Shown piece by piece: positions 1-8,561 of a stretch of 64,000 nt of DNA. Source of the DNA: an uncultured Rhizobiaceae bacterium. Its GTDB lineage: Bacteria; Pseudomonadota; Alphaproteobacteria; Rhizobiales; Rhizobiaceae. The number at the start of each line of letters is the position of its first letter. Position 1 is the stretch's first letter. Position numbers and translations under genes: made by a program. Below the pieces are notes generated by a model that made no database searches, was not told the origin of the DNA, and saw nothing but the letters and a program-made list of their open reading frames with translations. Location: positions 1-64,000 of the forward strand of contig CAMYMG010000084.1 of NCBI GenBank assembly GCA_947259295.1. Reading direction: 5' to 3'.

Positions 1-656
1 CGCGCGGTGTCGGGATGGCGGTCCGGGCGTCGTGCTTCGGGCAGCTGCGGCAGCGCGACGAGCAGGGCGGCCTGCGCAATGGTGAGGCGCTTGGGCTCCT
101 TGCCGAACCAGGCGAGCGAGGCGGCGCGCACGCCTTCGAGATTGCCGCCATAGGGCGCCAGCGTCAGGTAGGTTTCCAGGATGTTGCGCTTGGACAGGCG
201 GCGCTCGATCTGGAGGGCGCGGAACATCTGGCGGAGCTTGCTGGCGAGACTGCGGTGTTCGCGCGGCTCGATCAGGCGGGCGAGCTGCATCGACAGCGTC
301 GAGCCCCCGGAGACGATGCGGCCGTGGGTGGCGAACTGGCCAGCCGCGCGGGCAAGTGCGAACACGTCGATGCCGGGATGTTCCCAGAAGCTCTTGTCCT
401 CATAGGCAATCAGCATGTCGACGAACTGGCGGTCGACCTGGTCGAGCGTCGTGGCGAGCCGCCAGCGGCCGTCCTGGTTGGCGAAGGCGCGCAGCAGGTG
501 GCCGTCGCGGTCGGTGACTTCGGCGGAGACGGAAGCGGCGTCGGGCAGGGGCGGGGGGAAGGCTCGGTCGAGCGATTCCAGCCCCGCCCAGGAGACGCCG
601 GCTAGCGCGGCCATGGCGAGAGCGGAGATGGCGAGGGTGCGGGAAAGGCGCTTCAC
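1..656 (-). CDS. pbpC: Penicillin-binding protein 1C (N-terminal part, cut by window edge)
   Basis: Bifunctional class A penicillin-binding protein that polymerises peptidoglycan in the periplasm; only the N-terminus and glycosyltransferase (GT51) domain lie in the window. Reading leftwards from a GTG at 656, an N-terminal hydrophobic segment is followed by GT51 motifs: IAYEDKSFW (catalytic Glu), GGSTLSMQLARL, then SLASKLRQMFRALQIERRLS and NILETYLTLAPYGG. An in-frame ATG at 614 is possible but would shorten the membrane anchor. The gene lies downstream of the alpha-2-macroglobulin gene on the same strand, the order known for yfhM-pbpC in enterobacteria, which supports PBP1C rather than PBP1A. 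The transpeptidase domain is outside the window. Confidence 0.88.
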   Translation of the reverse strand, partial: MKRLSRTLAISALAMAALAGVSWAGLESLDRAFPPPLPDAASVSAEVTDRDGHLLRAFANQDGRWRLATTLDQVDRQFVDMLIAYEDKSFWEHPGIDVFALARAAGQFATHGRIVSGGSTLSMQLARLIEPREHRSLASKLRQMFRALQIERRLSKRNILETYLTLAPYGGNLEGVRAASLAWFGKEPKRLTIAQAALLVALPQLPEARRPDRHPDTA

Positions 657-696
657 GGGATAGCCACCCGCGGAAGAGCCTCGTTTATGGACGGCG

Positions 697-750
697 CCCC
701 CTCACCCGTCCTCCGCTTCGCTCGGCCACCCTCTCCCCGAGGGGGAGAGG
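697..750 (+). repeat. Palindromic repeat, family A, copy 1
   Basis: G/C-rich repeat in the 230-bp gap between pbpC and the alpha-2-macroglobulin gene. It starts with CCCCTCACCCG, continues through a CCACCCTCTCCCC core and closes as a small hairpin (CTCTCCCC/GGGGAGAG). It pairs with an inverted copy at 807-855, together making a doublet of about 160 bp. The same sequence type recurs at 41933, 42028 and 42486. Confidence 0.8.
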
Positions 751-806
751 AGACTTTCGAGCACAGTGTCAGGCTGGAAAGGCAGATTCCGGGCAGGGTA
801 AGCCCG

Positions 807-855
807 TCCTCTCCCTGCCGGGGAGAGGGTGGCCGCGAAGCGGCCGGCTGAGGTG
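807..855 (-). repeat. Palindromic repeat, family A, copy 2 (inverted)
   Basis: Inverted partner of the repeat at 697-750. It contains CTCTCCCTGCCGGGGAGAG followed by GGTGGCCGCGAAGCGGCCGG. It ends about 30 bp beyond the stop codon of the alpha-2-macroglobulin gene, so the doublet could fold into a large 3' hairpin between the two genes of the operon. Confidence 0.75.
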
Positions 856-886
856 GCATGAGCATTTGCATCGCCATCGTCCGCCG

Positions 887-3800
887 CTACGGCGCCTTGA
901 CCTCCATCATGCCGGTGGCGGTGCGGGCCGAGTATTGCGGCCTGTACATGTCCTCGACCGCCGCCGCCGGATGGGTGAAGACGCCGGGCGTCACGGCGCG
1001 CACGACATAGGCCAGTGTGATCGCCCGGTCGCTGCCGGCCGAGCGGTCGAAGGCGGCGATGAAGCGGTCGTTGCGGAATTCGAGATGCGCTGCCTGGGTC
1101 GGGGCGAGCCAGGGGAAGCTCGTCAGTTCGGCGCTGGAGACGAGACGCGGGTTGTCGATCTCGAAGCCGGCGGGCAGAAGATCGTTGACCAGCACGCGCG
1201 AGGCCCAGTCGTTGAACTCGCTGACCCTGAGCACGACGACGAAGCGCTCGTTCTGCGCTACCTGGGTGACGTTGGCCTCGCTGCCGTCGAGCCGGTAGTA
1301 GGTGCGCGCGATCGAGAAGCCGTCGCCGCCGGCCGGCAGGGGCTCGACCGGCGCGGCGACCGTGGTGACCACCGCCTGGATCGGTTGTGGGCCGATGTTT
1401 GCAATAACGATCGGGTCGGCAAGGAGCTCGTTGCCGGTGACGGTTTTCGAGAAAGCGCCGGTATAGGGCTGGCCGTTGACGTCGATCGACAGCGCGGCGT
1501 TGCCGGCCTGCAGGGCACGGGCAGCGAGCAGCATCCAGGCTTCGTCCTGGGTGCTGGTCCAGCGGGTGCGGCCGCGCTCGGAGGCGACGAAGTTGACCAG
1601 TGCCGGGACGATGGAGGGCGTCGGGCGGCTTTCGGCGGCGAGCGCCAGCATGGCCGCGCCGTCGCGCAGTTTCGACCCATAGTCGTCGCGGGTCCAGTCG
1701 TAGTCGCTGGTCGAGCGGGCGAGTTGCAGAGCGGCGGTGAAGGTCGCCTCGGAGCGCTGCGCGTCGCCGTAGAGCGCAAGGCTGGCGGCAAGCTGGGCGA
1801 CCGCCATCGGGCTCGAGAAGGCCTCGAGCTGCGTGTCTGCGTAGTAGCGCAGGTCGCCGGCAGACGCCTTCCGGTTGCGCGCCAGGACGTAGAGCGCGTA
1901 AGCGATCTCGGATCCGCGGTCCTGCAGATCGATGTCGTAGGCGAGCGAGTTTTGCAGATTGTCGAGCGCCTGGGTCATCGCATGCACGGGCACGTCGAAG
2001 CCCTTCTCGCGGGCCCGCGTCAGGAAGTCGCTGACATAGGCATCGAGCCAGAGATCGCCGGAGCCCGGTCCCCAGAGGCCGAAACTGCCCGACGAGGACT
2101 GGTAGTTGAGGACGCGGTAGATGGCGTCCTGGATGCGCTGCTTCATGGCCGGATCGTCGGCCATGCCCGCACCCGCGGCGAGTTCGCTGACATAGAGCAA
2201 GGGCAGCGCGCGGCTGGTGGTCTGTTCGGCGCAGCCATAGGGGTAGCGGTCGAGCGTCATCAGCATGGATGGCACGTCGAAGGCCGCCGACTGGGAAACA
2301 CCGACGCTGACGCTAGCGCCGTCGAGCAGGCTGGAGGCCAGGAGCTCGCGGTCGACGCGCAGGCTGTTGCCGTTGGGCCCGAGGTCCACCACCATGCGGG
2401 TGGTCACCGGCAGGGAGGGCGCGCGGACCGGCAGCGACAGCACCAGCTCGACGGCAAGGCCGTCGGCATGGGTGAGCCGGATGGTGATGCCGGCAGTGCC
2501 CACGGACTGCGCGACCAGCGGGACGGTCAGCGTCTGGCGCTTGCCGCCGTTGAGGGTGACCTTGTCGGGCAGCGCTGCGCTGCCGGTGGACAGGTCGCCG
2601 GTGGTCTCGATCTCCAGCGCATAGTCGCCGTCCGGGCCGTCGGTGTTGGCGACGTCGAGGCGCATGACCGCGCCGTCGCCGGGCGCCATGAAGCGCGGCA
2701 GGCCGGCGGTGATGACAACCGGGTCGCGGACGACGACGTCCTGCACTGTGTGGCCCACCGCCTGTTTCGTCCAGGCGACCGTCATGATGCGGACGGTGCC
2801 GTTGAACTGCGGCATGTCGAAGGCGATCATTGCCTTGCCGTCGGCGTCAAGGCGGACGATGCCGGAGAAGAAGGCGACGAGTTCCTCGGTCGGCGGGCTT
2901 CCCTCAGCGGCGAGGGCAGCACCATCGCCGCCGGTGCGCAGCCGCCCTGTGGCGCCGAGCGAACCGTCGATCAGGCGGCCATAGAGGTCGCGAAGCTCGA
3001 TGCCGAGCCGGCGCTGGCCGAAATACCATTCCGCTGGATCCGGCGCCTTGTACTGCGTCAGGTTGAGGATGCCGACATCGACGGCGGCGACCATGACATA
3101 GGCGTCCTCGCCGGCGGCGGCGCCGGTGACGCTGACGGGAATGGCGAGGGTGGAACGCGGCATTGATTTTTCCGGCGCGGCGGTGGCGACCGTGAGCTTG
3201 CGCTCGCCGGGGTCGACCTTCAGCCATTTGAGGCCGATGGCACGGGACGGCATGCGCGACGCCTGCGCCTCGCCGGGCCGGAAGAGGGTGGCGGTGACAT
3301 AGGCTCCGGCGCCCCAGTCTGTGCCGACCGGGATGTCGATCGTGGCGCCGTCGGCTGGCACCGTGGCGGTGACGGTGGAGACGAGCTTGTCGGCGCCGAC
3401 GGTGACTAGCAGCTCGCCGGCGAAGCGCGGCGAGATTTTCAGCCTGGCGACCTCGCCCGGCGCGTAGTCGGCCTTGTCGAGGGCGATTTCCAGCGCGTCC
3501 GGCGTCTCGGTCGAGCTGGCAGCGACGTACCAGCCGGCGTCGAACTCGTAGCTGGTGATCGGGCCTTCCGGGTCGGCGGTTGAGACTTCGAGCCGGTAGC
3601 GGCCCCAGTCGACGGGCTGCGACAGGCTGATCTCGGATCCGGCCGGAATGTCGATCCTGCCGTTGGCAACGGCCTTGGTGGAAGTGACCGGTTCGTAGTT
3701 CCAGGAATTGCCGCTGCGATACCACTGGTAGTCGCGCTCGACCTTGACCAGCGACCACTCGGCACCGGTCAAGGCCTGGCGCTCGCCGTCCGGATCGACG

Positions 3801-6355
3801 GCGATGATGCTGAACTTCGCGGTGCCGCCCTGCGGCACCTCGTTGCCCGAGAAGTCGGGGCGGATGGCTATGAGCTCTCCGCTCGGCCGGATGCCGATGT
3901 CCAGCGAGCGCTCGACGGCGCGGCCGCCGGCCTCGCGCATGCGCACAATGACCTCGGCGTTGAGCAGCCGGGTGGTGGAGGGCAGCTGATCGATCTCGAC
4001 GGGGAACATCGCCTTGCCGTCGTCGCCGACGGTGGGCAGGCCGGTCAGCGGGATGCGTTCGGCCTGCACATCCTGCTCGTCGGCGAGGCCGAAGACGTAG
4101 CCCGGGAAACTCTCCCATTCGCGGGTGGTGGAAAGGGCAACCTCTCCCTCGATGGCGAGGCCGGCGGCGGGCGCGCCATAGAGGAAGCGGCCGTCCACGG
4201 TGACGTTGGCGGTCTCGCCGGCGGCGATCTCGTCCTTGTCGCTAGACAGGTCGAACTCGATGCGGTCGGGAACGAAATCCTCGACCAGAAAGATCTGGCT
4301 GGCAATCGCCGGCTCGTCGGGATCGGTGTGGATGGCGACGCTCCAGGTGCCGCGCATAGCGGCCGTGGAAAGCGGCAGGTCGACCGCATGGCCGCCGGCC
4401 TCGGCGCCCGCCGAGACAATACGGCGATCCTCGACGCCATCGGGTCGCGAGAAGATGAAGGTGAGCGGCAGATTGCTCACCGCGTCGGCCGAACCGTCGC
4501 GGGCGAGGGCCGCGACATGCACGTCCTCACCGGCTCGGTAGATGCCGCGTTCGGTCCAGGCATAGACGTCGAGAGCGCCGGGGGCGGCGCGGCCGGTGAC
4601 GCCGCGGTCGGACAGGTCGAAGCCGGCGCGGGTCATGTCGAGGAAGACGAAGTCCTCGCCGTCGCTGCTGGCCATCAGCACCGCTGGCACCATGCCGCCT
4701 TCACCACGCGACAGGCCCGGGTTGAAGGTGGCGCGGCCATCGGCGTCGGTCTTGGCGGTGCCGAGTACCTCGTTGTTGCGGGCCAGCAGTGTCAGGTCGA
4801 CGCCGGCCATCGGTTTTGCCGAGCCGAGGGCGCGGGCAAAGACGTTGAGCCCGTCCTGGCCGGTGTAGGTGGACAGGCCGATGTCGGAGACGACGAACCA
4901 CTGGGTGGCACGCGACTCCCATGCGTCGCGGCGGTCGTCCTTCGGCTCGGCGGTCATGACATAGACGCCGGGCTTGCGGTCGGGCAGCGCCTCGTCGACC
5001 GGGAAGCTGGTGGTGACTTCCTTGTTCAGGTCGCTGGCGATGGCCAGTTCGCCCTGCCAGACGGGTTCGCCGAGCTGGTCGGCGATGTTGCCGATGTCGT
5101 AGCCGTCGATCTGGCGCAGGAACTGGTAGCCGGAGAGCAACTGGGCGAGCGACCTGTCGCCGATGCGGAACACCTTGATGACCGCGGCGTCCATGTTGAC
5201 CGCAACCAGCGGTATGCCGTGGCGTGCGCTCGACGGCAGCACGAAGGAATCGCCGGTGAAGCGGGCTGAGGGTGAGCGGTCCTGGACATAGACCTCGAGC
5301 ACTACAGGCGTGCCCAGCACCTCGCCCATAGCCGCCGGTAGGCCGGCGCGGAAGGTAACGCGGTAGTGCTGGCCATGGCCGAGGCCGCCGACGCAGATCT
5401 GTTTGTCGTCGGCCTCGACGCTCTTCGGCGCCGCGTCGTCGACGGTGACGAAAGGCGCGTAGTCAACGCCGCTCTTGACCAGGGGTTCGGAGAACTGGGC
5501 GCAGACGCGCGGCGAGGCGGCGTCAGTGTCGACGCTGTGATCGACGACGCGAAAGCCCTTGCGGGCCTTCAGGTCCGCGTACTCGGCGCGCACGGAGGCG
5601 GAATTGACGAGCGCAAGGCTGGCTTCATAGGCCTTGAGCGCCGGGTGGAACATGTCGCGACCGGCAAGTGCCACGGCGAGCACGGAGAGCGCCTCGGCGC
5701 GGGCCGGCGCGGTGCGTACAAGTCCGTAGGCGTTGAAGGCGGCCGAAGTGGCGTCGCTGCGCAGCGAAACGACCTCCTGGCTGTTGACGCCCTGAACGAC
5801 ATGGATTGCCTCGGCGAGCTTCAGCCAAAGCGCGCCGTCATCGGGGAGGATGGCGACGGCAGTGGTGAATTTCTGCATCGCGGTGCGCGGGTCGCCGGTC
5901 ATCTGTGCGAAATTGCCGGCCTCGACGAGCGCTGCGAGACCTTCCTCGCCGACGGCGACCGAGCCATCGGTGATGCGACTGCGCATACTCTGCGCCTCAC
6001 TCTCCATCCAGGCAGGAAAGAAATCGAGAGGGGGCGGTGCGCCGATGTCGGGATCGCCGCTGACCGGCACGACCTTGCCTGCTACCGCGCCGGCAAAGGG
6101 CTTTACGGTCGCGAAATCTGATTTGAGGAAGCACCACTTCGCTTTGGTGTTATAGGTAAAGGCGCGGCACTGGCTGTCGCCAAGACAGGTGGTCTTGCAC
6201 TGGTCGAGCGTCAGGTTCTGCTCGGAGCGCAAGTCGAAGCCGAAATAGTCGGCGTCTTGAGTGGTCACGACGTGGCGAGCCTCGACGGCGAGCGCCTGAC
6301 CGATGGAGGCGAGAAAGAGGAACCCGAGGACAGAAAGCCCGTTGAGCAAGCGCAT
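887..6355 (-). CDS. Alpha-2-macroglobulin family protein with N-terminal PAN/Apple domain
   Basis: Bacterial alpha-2-macroglobulin, thought to trap proteases in the periplasm and protect the envelope in concert with PBP1C. I start it at ATG 6355, behind a GGGAGGT ribosome site 5 bases upstream, and not at the longer in-frame GTG/ATG options. This gives 1822 residues beginning with a signal peptide (MRLLNG...). A PAN/Apple-like Cys-rich module follows at about residues 25-105, then the long MG-domain region. The thioester motif YGCAEQ has its Cys at about residue 1375, so the covalent-trapping chemistry looks intact. The final third is the TED/receptor region. It ends 231 bp before pbpC on the same strand, consistent with one operon split by repeats. 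Confidence 0.92.
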   Translation of the reverse strand: MRLLNGLSVLGFLFLASIGQALAVEARHVVTTQDADYFGFDLRSEQNLTLDQCKTTCLGDSQCRAFTYNTKAKWCFLKSDFATVKPFAGAVAGKVVPVSGDPDIGAPPPLDFFPAWMESEAQSMRSRITDGSVAVGEEGLAALVEAGNFAQMTGDPRTAMQKFTTAVAILPDDGALWLKLAEAIHVVQGVNSQEVVSLRSDATSAAFNAYGLVRTAPARAEALSVLAVALAGRDMFHPALKAYEASLALVNSASVRAEYADLKARKGFRVVDHSVDTDAASPRVCAQFSEPLVKSGVDYAPFVTVDDAAPKSVEADDKQICVGGLGHGQHYRVTFRAGLPAAMGEVLGTPVVLEVYVQDRSPSARFTGDSFVLPSSARHGIPLVAVNMDAAVIKVFRIGDRSLAQLLSGYQFLRQIDGYDIGNIADQLGEPVWQGELAIASDLNKEVTTSFPVDEALPDRKPGVYVMTAEPKDDRRDAWESRATQWFVVSDIGLSTYTGQDGLNVFARALGSAKPMAGVDLTLLARNNEVLGTAKTDADGRATFNPGLSRGEGGMVPAVLMASSDGEDFVFLDMTRAGFDLSDRGVTGRAAPGALDVYAWTERGIYRAGEDVHVAALARDGSADAVSNLPLTFIFSRPDGVEDRRIVSAGAEAGGHAVDLPLSTAAMRGTWSVAIHTDPDEPAIASQIFLVEDFVPDRIEFDLSSDKDEIAAGETANVTVDGRFLYGAPAAGLAIEGEVALSTTREWESFPGYVFGLADEQDVQAERIPLTGLPTVGDDGKAMFPVEIDQLPSTTRLLNAEVIVRMREAGGRAVERSLDIGIRPSGELIAIRPDFSGNEVPQGGTAKFSIIAVDPDGERQALTGAEWSLVKVERDYQWYRSGNSWNYEPVTSTKAVANGRIDIPAGSEISLSQPVDWGRYRLEVSTADPEGPITSYEFDAGWYVAASSTETPDALEIALDKADYAPGEVARLKISPRFAGELLVTVGADKLVSTVTATVPADGATIDIPVGTDWGAGAYVTATLFRPGEAQASRMPSRAIGLKWLKVDPGERKLTVATAAPEKSMPRSTLAIPVSVTGAAAGEDAYVMVAAVDVGILNLTQYKAPDPAEWYFGQRRLGIELRDLYGRLIDGSLGATGRLRTGGDGAALAAEGSPPTEELVAFFSGIVRLDADGKAMIAFDMPQFNGTVRIMTVAWTKQAVGHTVQDVVVRDPVVITAGLPRFMAPGDGAVMRLDVANTDGPDGDYALEIETTGDLSTGSAALPDKVTLNGGKRQTLTVPLVAQSVGTAGITIRLTHADGLAVELVLSLPVRAPSLPVTTRMVVDLGPNGNSLRVDRELLASSLLDGASVSVGVSQSAAFDVPSMLMTLDRYPYGCAEQTTSRALPLLYVSELAAGAGMADDPAMKQRIQDAIYRVLNYQSSSGSFGLWGPGSGDLWLDAYVSDFLTRAREKGFDVPVHAMTQALDNLQNSLAYDIDLQDRGSEIAYALYVLARNRKASAGDLRYYADTQLEAFSSPMAVAQLAASLALYGDAQRSEATFTAALQLARSTSDYDWTRDDYGSKLRDGAAMLALAAESRPTPSIVPALVNFVASERGRTRWTSTQDEAWMLLAARALQAGNAALSIDVNGQPYTGAFSKTVTGNELLADPIVIANIGPQPIQAVVTTVAAPVEPLPAGGDGFSIARTYYRLDGSEANVTQVAQNERFVVVLRVSEFNDWASRVLVNDLLPAGFEIDNPRLVSSAELTSFPWLAPTQAAHLEFRNDRFIAAFDRSAGSDRAITLAYVVRAVTPGVFTHPAAAVEDMYRPQYSARTATGMMEVKAP

Positions 6356-6535
6356 GCGAAACCTCCCACAAGACGAGCAGACCGTGCATCCAGGCGCGTC
6401 CGTCATCGCCCTTGTCGGCCACTGTGCCACAGGACGGGAGATGGCCGTCAAGGTATTCCTTGCGCCTGACGCCGTGCATGCTATGCCCGATCATGCCCTT
6501 CGTTGCGGACGATAGCGTGACGGCCGGGCATTCAC

Positions 6536-6551
6536 GACCTTACGTAAGGTC
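6536..6551. promoter_or_regulatory. Perfect 16-bp palindrome between divergent envelope genes
   Basis: GACCTTACGTAAGGTC is a perfect inverted repeat, 181 bp upstream of the alpha-2-macroglobulin ATG and 80-95 bp upstream of tamA. It lies in the only intergenic space shared by the two divergent envelope operons. A dimeric repressor or activator site is the natural reading. No regulator gene lies beside it, so the binding protein is unknown. Confidence 0.5.
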
Positions 6552-6630
6552 TGACACATCGATTGTGGCCCCTTTACGAGTGCTTGAGAACTTCATTCCA
6601 ATTTTAGCTTTGGGCCCTAACATCCGATCG

Positions 6631-8559
6631 ATGCTGTACCAGAAACCGGCCACGGCTATGTCGATCCTAGCGGGACGCAGTGGGCGTTTCCTGCTGGCGG
6701 CCATGCTGTGCGCGCCGGTAGCGATGGTACTGGCGCCGGCGGCCAACGCCTTCGAGATATTCGGCTGGAAGTTCTTCGAGTCCTCGAGCGAGGACGAGGA
6801 TGTCGCCGACCCGCTGCATTACACGGTGACGCTGAGCGTCGAGGGCGGCGACGAGGAGCTGTCCGAGGCGCTGAACAAGGCGTCATCGCTGGTGCAGGAC
6901 GTCGAGCGGCCGGTTTCGGGCTCGCTCGGGCTGCAGGCCAAGGCGCGTTCCGACCGCGAGAGGCTGGTTGCCGCGCTCTATTCGCAGGCACGCTACGACG
7001 GCGTGGTCGACATCACGATCGCCGGCAGGCCGCTCGACGATCTGCCGCCGGATGCTGAATTCGGTGCGGGACCGATACCGGTGACGGTGTCGGTCGACCC
7101 GGGCATGGTGTTCACGCTCGGCGCCATCACGCTGAGAGGTGACGCCGCCGACCTCGACCCGGCGGAGTTCGGCCTGGTGCCGGGGGGCGACGCCCGCTCC
7201 GACGCAGTACTGAAGGCGCAGGCGGAGATCGTCCGCAGGCTGCAGCAGGAAGGCCGGCCTCTGGCCGACGTGACGGGCAGCGAGATCGTCGCCGACCATG
7301 ACACGCTTACACTCGCCGTGACGCTCGACGTCGAAGCCGGGCCGATCGCCGGATACGGGCCCACCTTGGTCAGCGGTACGAAGACGATGGATCCGGGTTT
7401 CACCGCCTATGTGACCGGGCTGAAACCCGGCAAGACCTATTCGCCGAAGGAAATGGACGAGGCGCGCGACCGGTTGCTGGCGCTCGGTGTGTTCTCCAGC
7501 GTCACCGTCAAGCAGGGCGAGGGGCTGGACGCAAACGGCAACATCCCGATCATCGTCGAGGTGAGCGAGCGCAAGCTGCGCTACTACGGCGTCGGCGCGA
7601 CCGTCTCGAGCACCGAGGGGCTCGGCGTCGAGGGCTACTGGGGGCACCGCAACCTCTTCGGCCACGCGGAGACGCTGCGCGTCGAAGGGTCGGTCGGCAG
7701 GGTCAGCGACTCGACCGATGTCGGCGACCTCACCTACAGCGGGGGGATCCTGTTCGAGAAGCCCGGCGTCATCGGACCGGATTCGAAGTTTTTTGCCAAT
7801 ATCAAGGCGATTTCCGAGCACCCGGACGCCTACGACCGGTTTTCGATCAAGGGCAGCATGGGCCTCGCCTATCAGTTCACACGCGAGCAGAGCGCGTCGG
7901 CCGAACTGTCGCTCGACTACGAGGATGTCGAGGACTTCTACAACCCCGACGGCAAGCGCCATCTTCTGGCCAGCGTTCCGCTGCAATATGTCTATGACAG
8001 CCGCGACGACAAGCTCAACCCGACGACGGGTTTCAGGGCGCTGGCGTTTGCCGAGCCGACCCATGATTTCCTGACGGGAGCATCATTCGTGAAGCTGAAG
8101 GGCGACTTGTCCGCTTACAAGGCGCTAGACGAAGCCGGCAAGTTCGTACTCGCCGGCCGTGTCGGCGTCGGCTCGATCTTCGGCGCCGAGATCGCCGACA
8201 TTCCAGCGGATCGCCGCTTCTATGCCGGCGGCGGCGGCTCGGTGCGCGGCTACGCCTACCAGGGCATCGGGCCGCGCGATCCCAACAACGATCCGACTGG
8301 CGGCCGCTCGCTGGTCGAGACCTCCGTGGAGATGCGCATACAGGTCAGGGAAAAGATCGCCATCGTGCCTTTCATCGACGGCGGATCGGTGTCGGTCAAC
8401 GAGAGCCCGGACTTCCAGAACTTCGCCTTCGGCGCCGGTATCGGTCTGCGCTACCTGACGCCGTTCGGCCCGCTGCGCATCGACGTGGCGGTGCCGCTTG
8501 ACCGGCAGCCCGGCGATCCTGATTTCGGCATCTATGCCGGCGTCGGACAGGCGTTCTGA
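6631..8559 (+). CDS. tamA: Outer-membrane translocation and assembly module TamA (BamA/Omp85 family)
   Basis: Omp85-family outer-membrane protein that works with TamB in inserting autotransporters and in envelope lipid transport. The 642-residue product has a signal peptide (hydrophobic LLAAMLCAPVAMVLAP ending near APAANA), POTRA domains over about residues 60-290, and a C-terminal 16-strand barrel. The conserved barrel-loop motif VRGY is at about residues 538-541 in GGGGSVRGYAYQG, and the chain ends with an aromatic residue (VGQAF). The frame is open upstream to 6412, but that stretch has no ribosome site and no protein-like features. ATG 6631 or ATG 6658 is the likely start. The tamB start codon follows after 2 bases. 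Confidence 0.9.
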   Translation: MLYQKPATAMSILAGRSGRFLLAAMLCAPVAMVLAPAANAFEIFGWKFFESSSEDEDVADPLHYTVTLSVEGGDEELSEALNKASSLVQDVERPVSGSLGLQAKARSDRERLVAALYSQARYDGVVDITIAGRPLDDLPPDAEFGAGPIPVTVSVDPGMVFTLGAITLRGDAADLDPAEFGLVPGGDARSDAVLKAQAEIVRRLQQEGRPLADVTGSEIVADHDTLTLAVTLDVEAGPIAGYGPTLVSGTKTMDPGFTAYVTGLKPGKTYSPKEMDEARDRLLALGVFSSVTVKQGEGLDANGNIPIIVEVSERKLRYYGVGATVSSTEGLGVEGYWGHRNLFGHAETLRVEGSVGRVSDSTDVGDLTYSGGILFEKPGVIGPDSKFFANIKAISEHPDAYDRFSIKGSMGLAYQFTREQSASAELSLDYEDVEDFYNPDGKRHLLASVPLQYVYDSRDDKLNPTTGFRALAFAEPTHDFLTGASFVKLKGDLSAYKALDEAGKFVLAGRVGVGSIFGAEIADIPADRRFYAGGGGSVRGYAYQGIGPRDPNNDPTGGRSLVETSVEMRIQVREKIAIVPFIDGGSVSVNESPDFQNFAFGAGIGLRYLTPFGPLRIDVAVPLDRQPGDPDFGIYAGVGQAF

Positions 8560-8561
8560 CG

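Noticed and set aside
697-855. CRISPR-like repeats
   Set aside because: Copies are palindromic, occur as inverted pairs or singly, are far apart and have no regular spacers or cas genes.
866-3166. Plus-strand frame of 766 codons across the alpha-2-macroglobulin gene
   Set aside because: Shadow frame rich in Gly/Arg/Ala/His with no motif; the minus strand encodes the recognisable thioester protein with signal peptide and ribosome site.
6412-6630. N-terminal extension of TamA
   Set aside because: The stretch lies in the divergent control region, contains a perfect palindrome and does not read like protein; no ribosome site at 6412.
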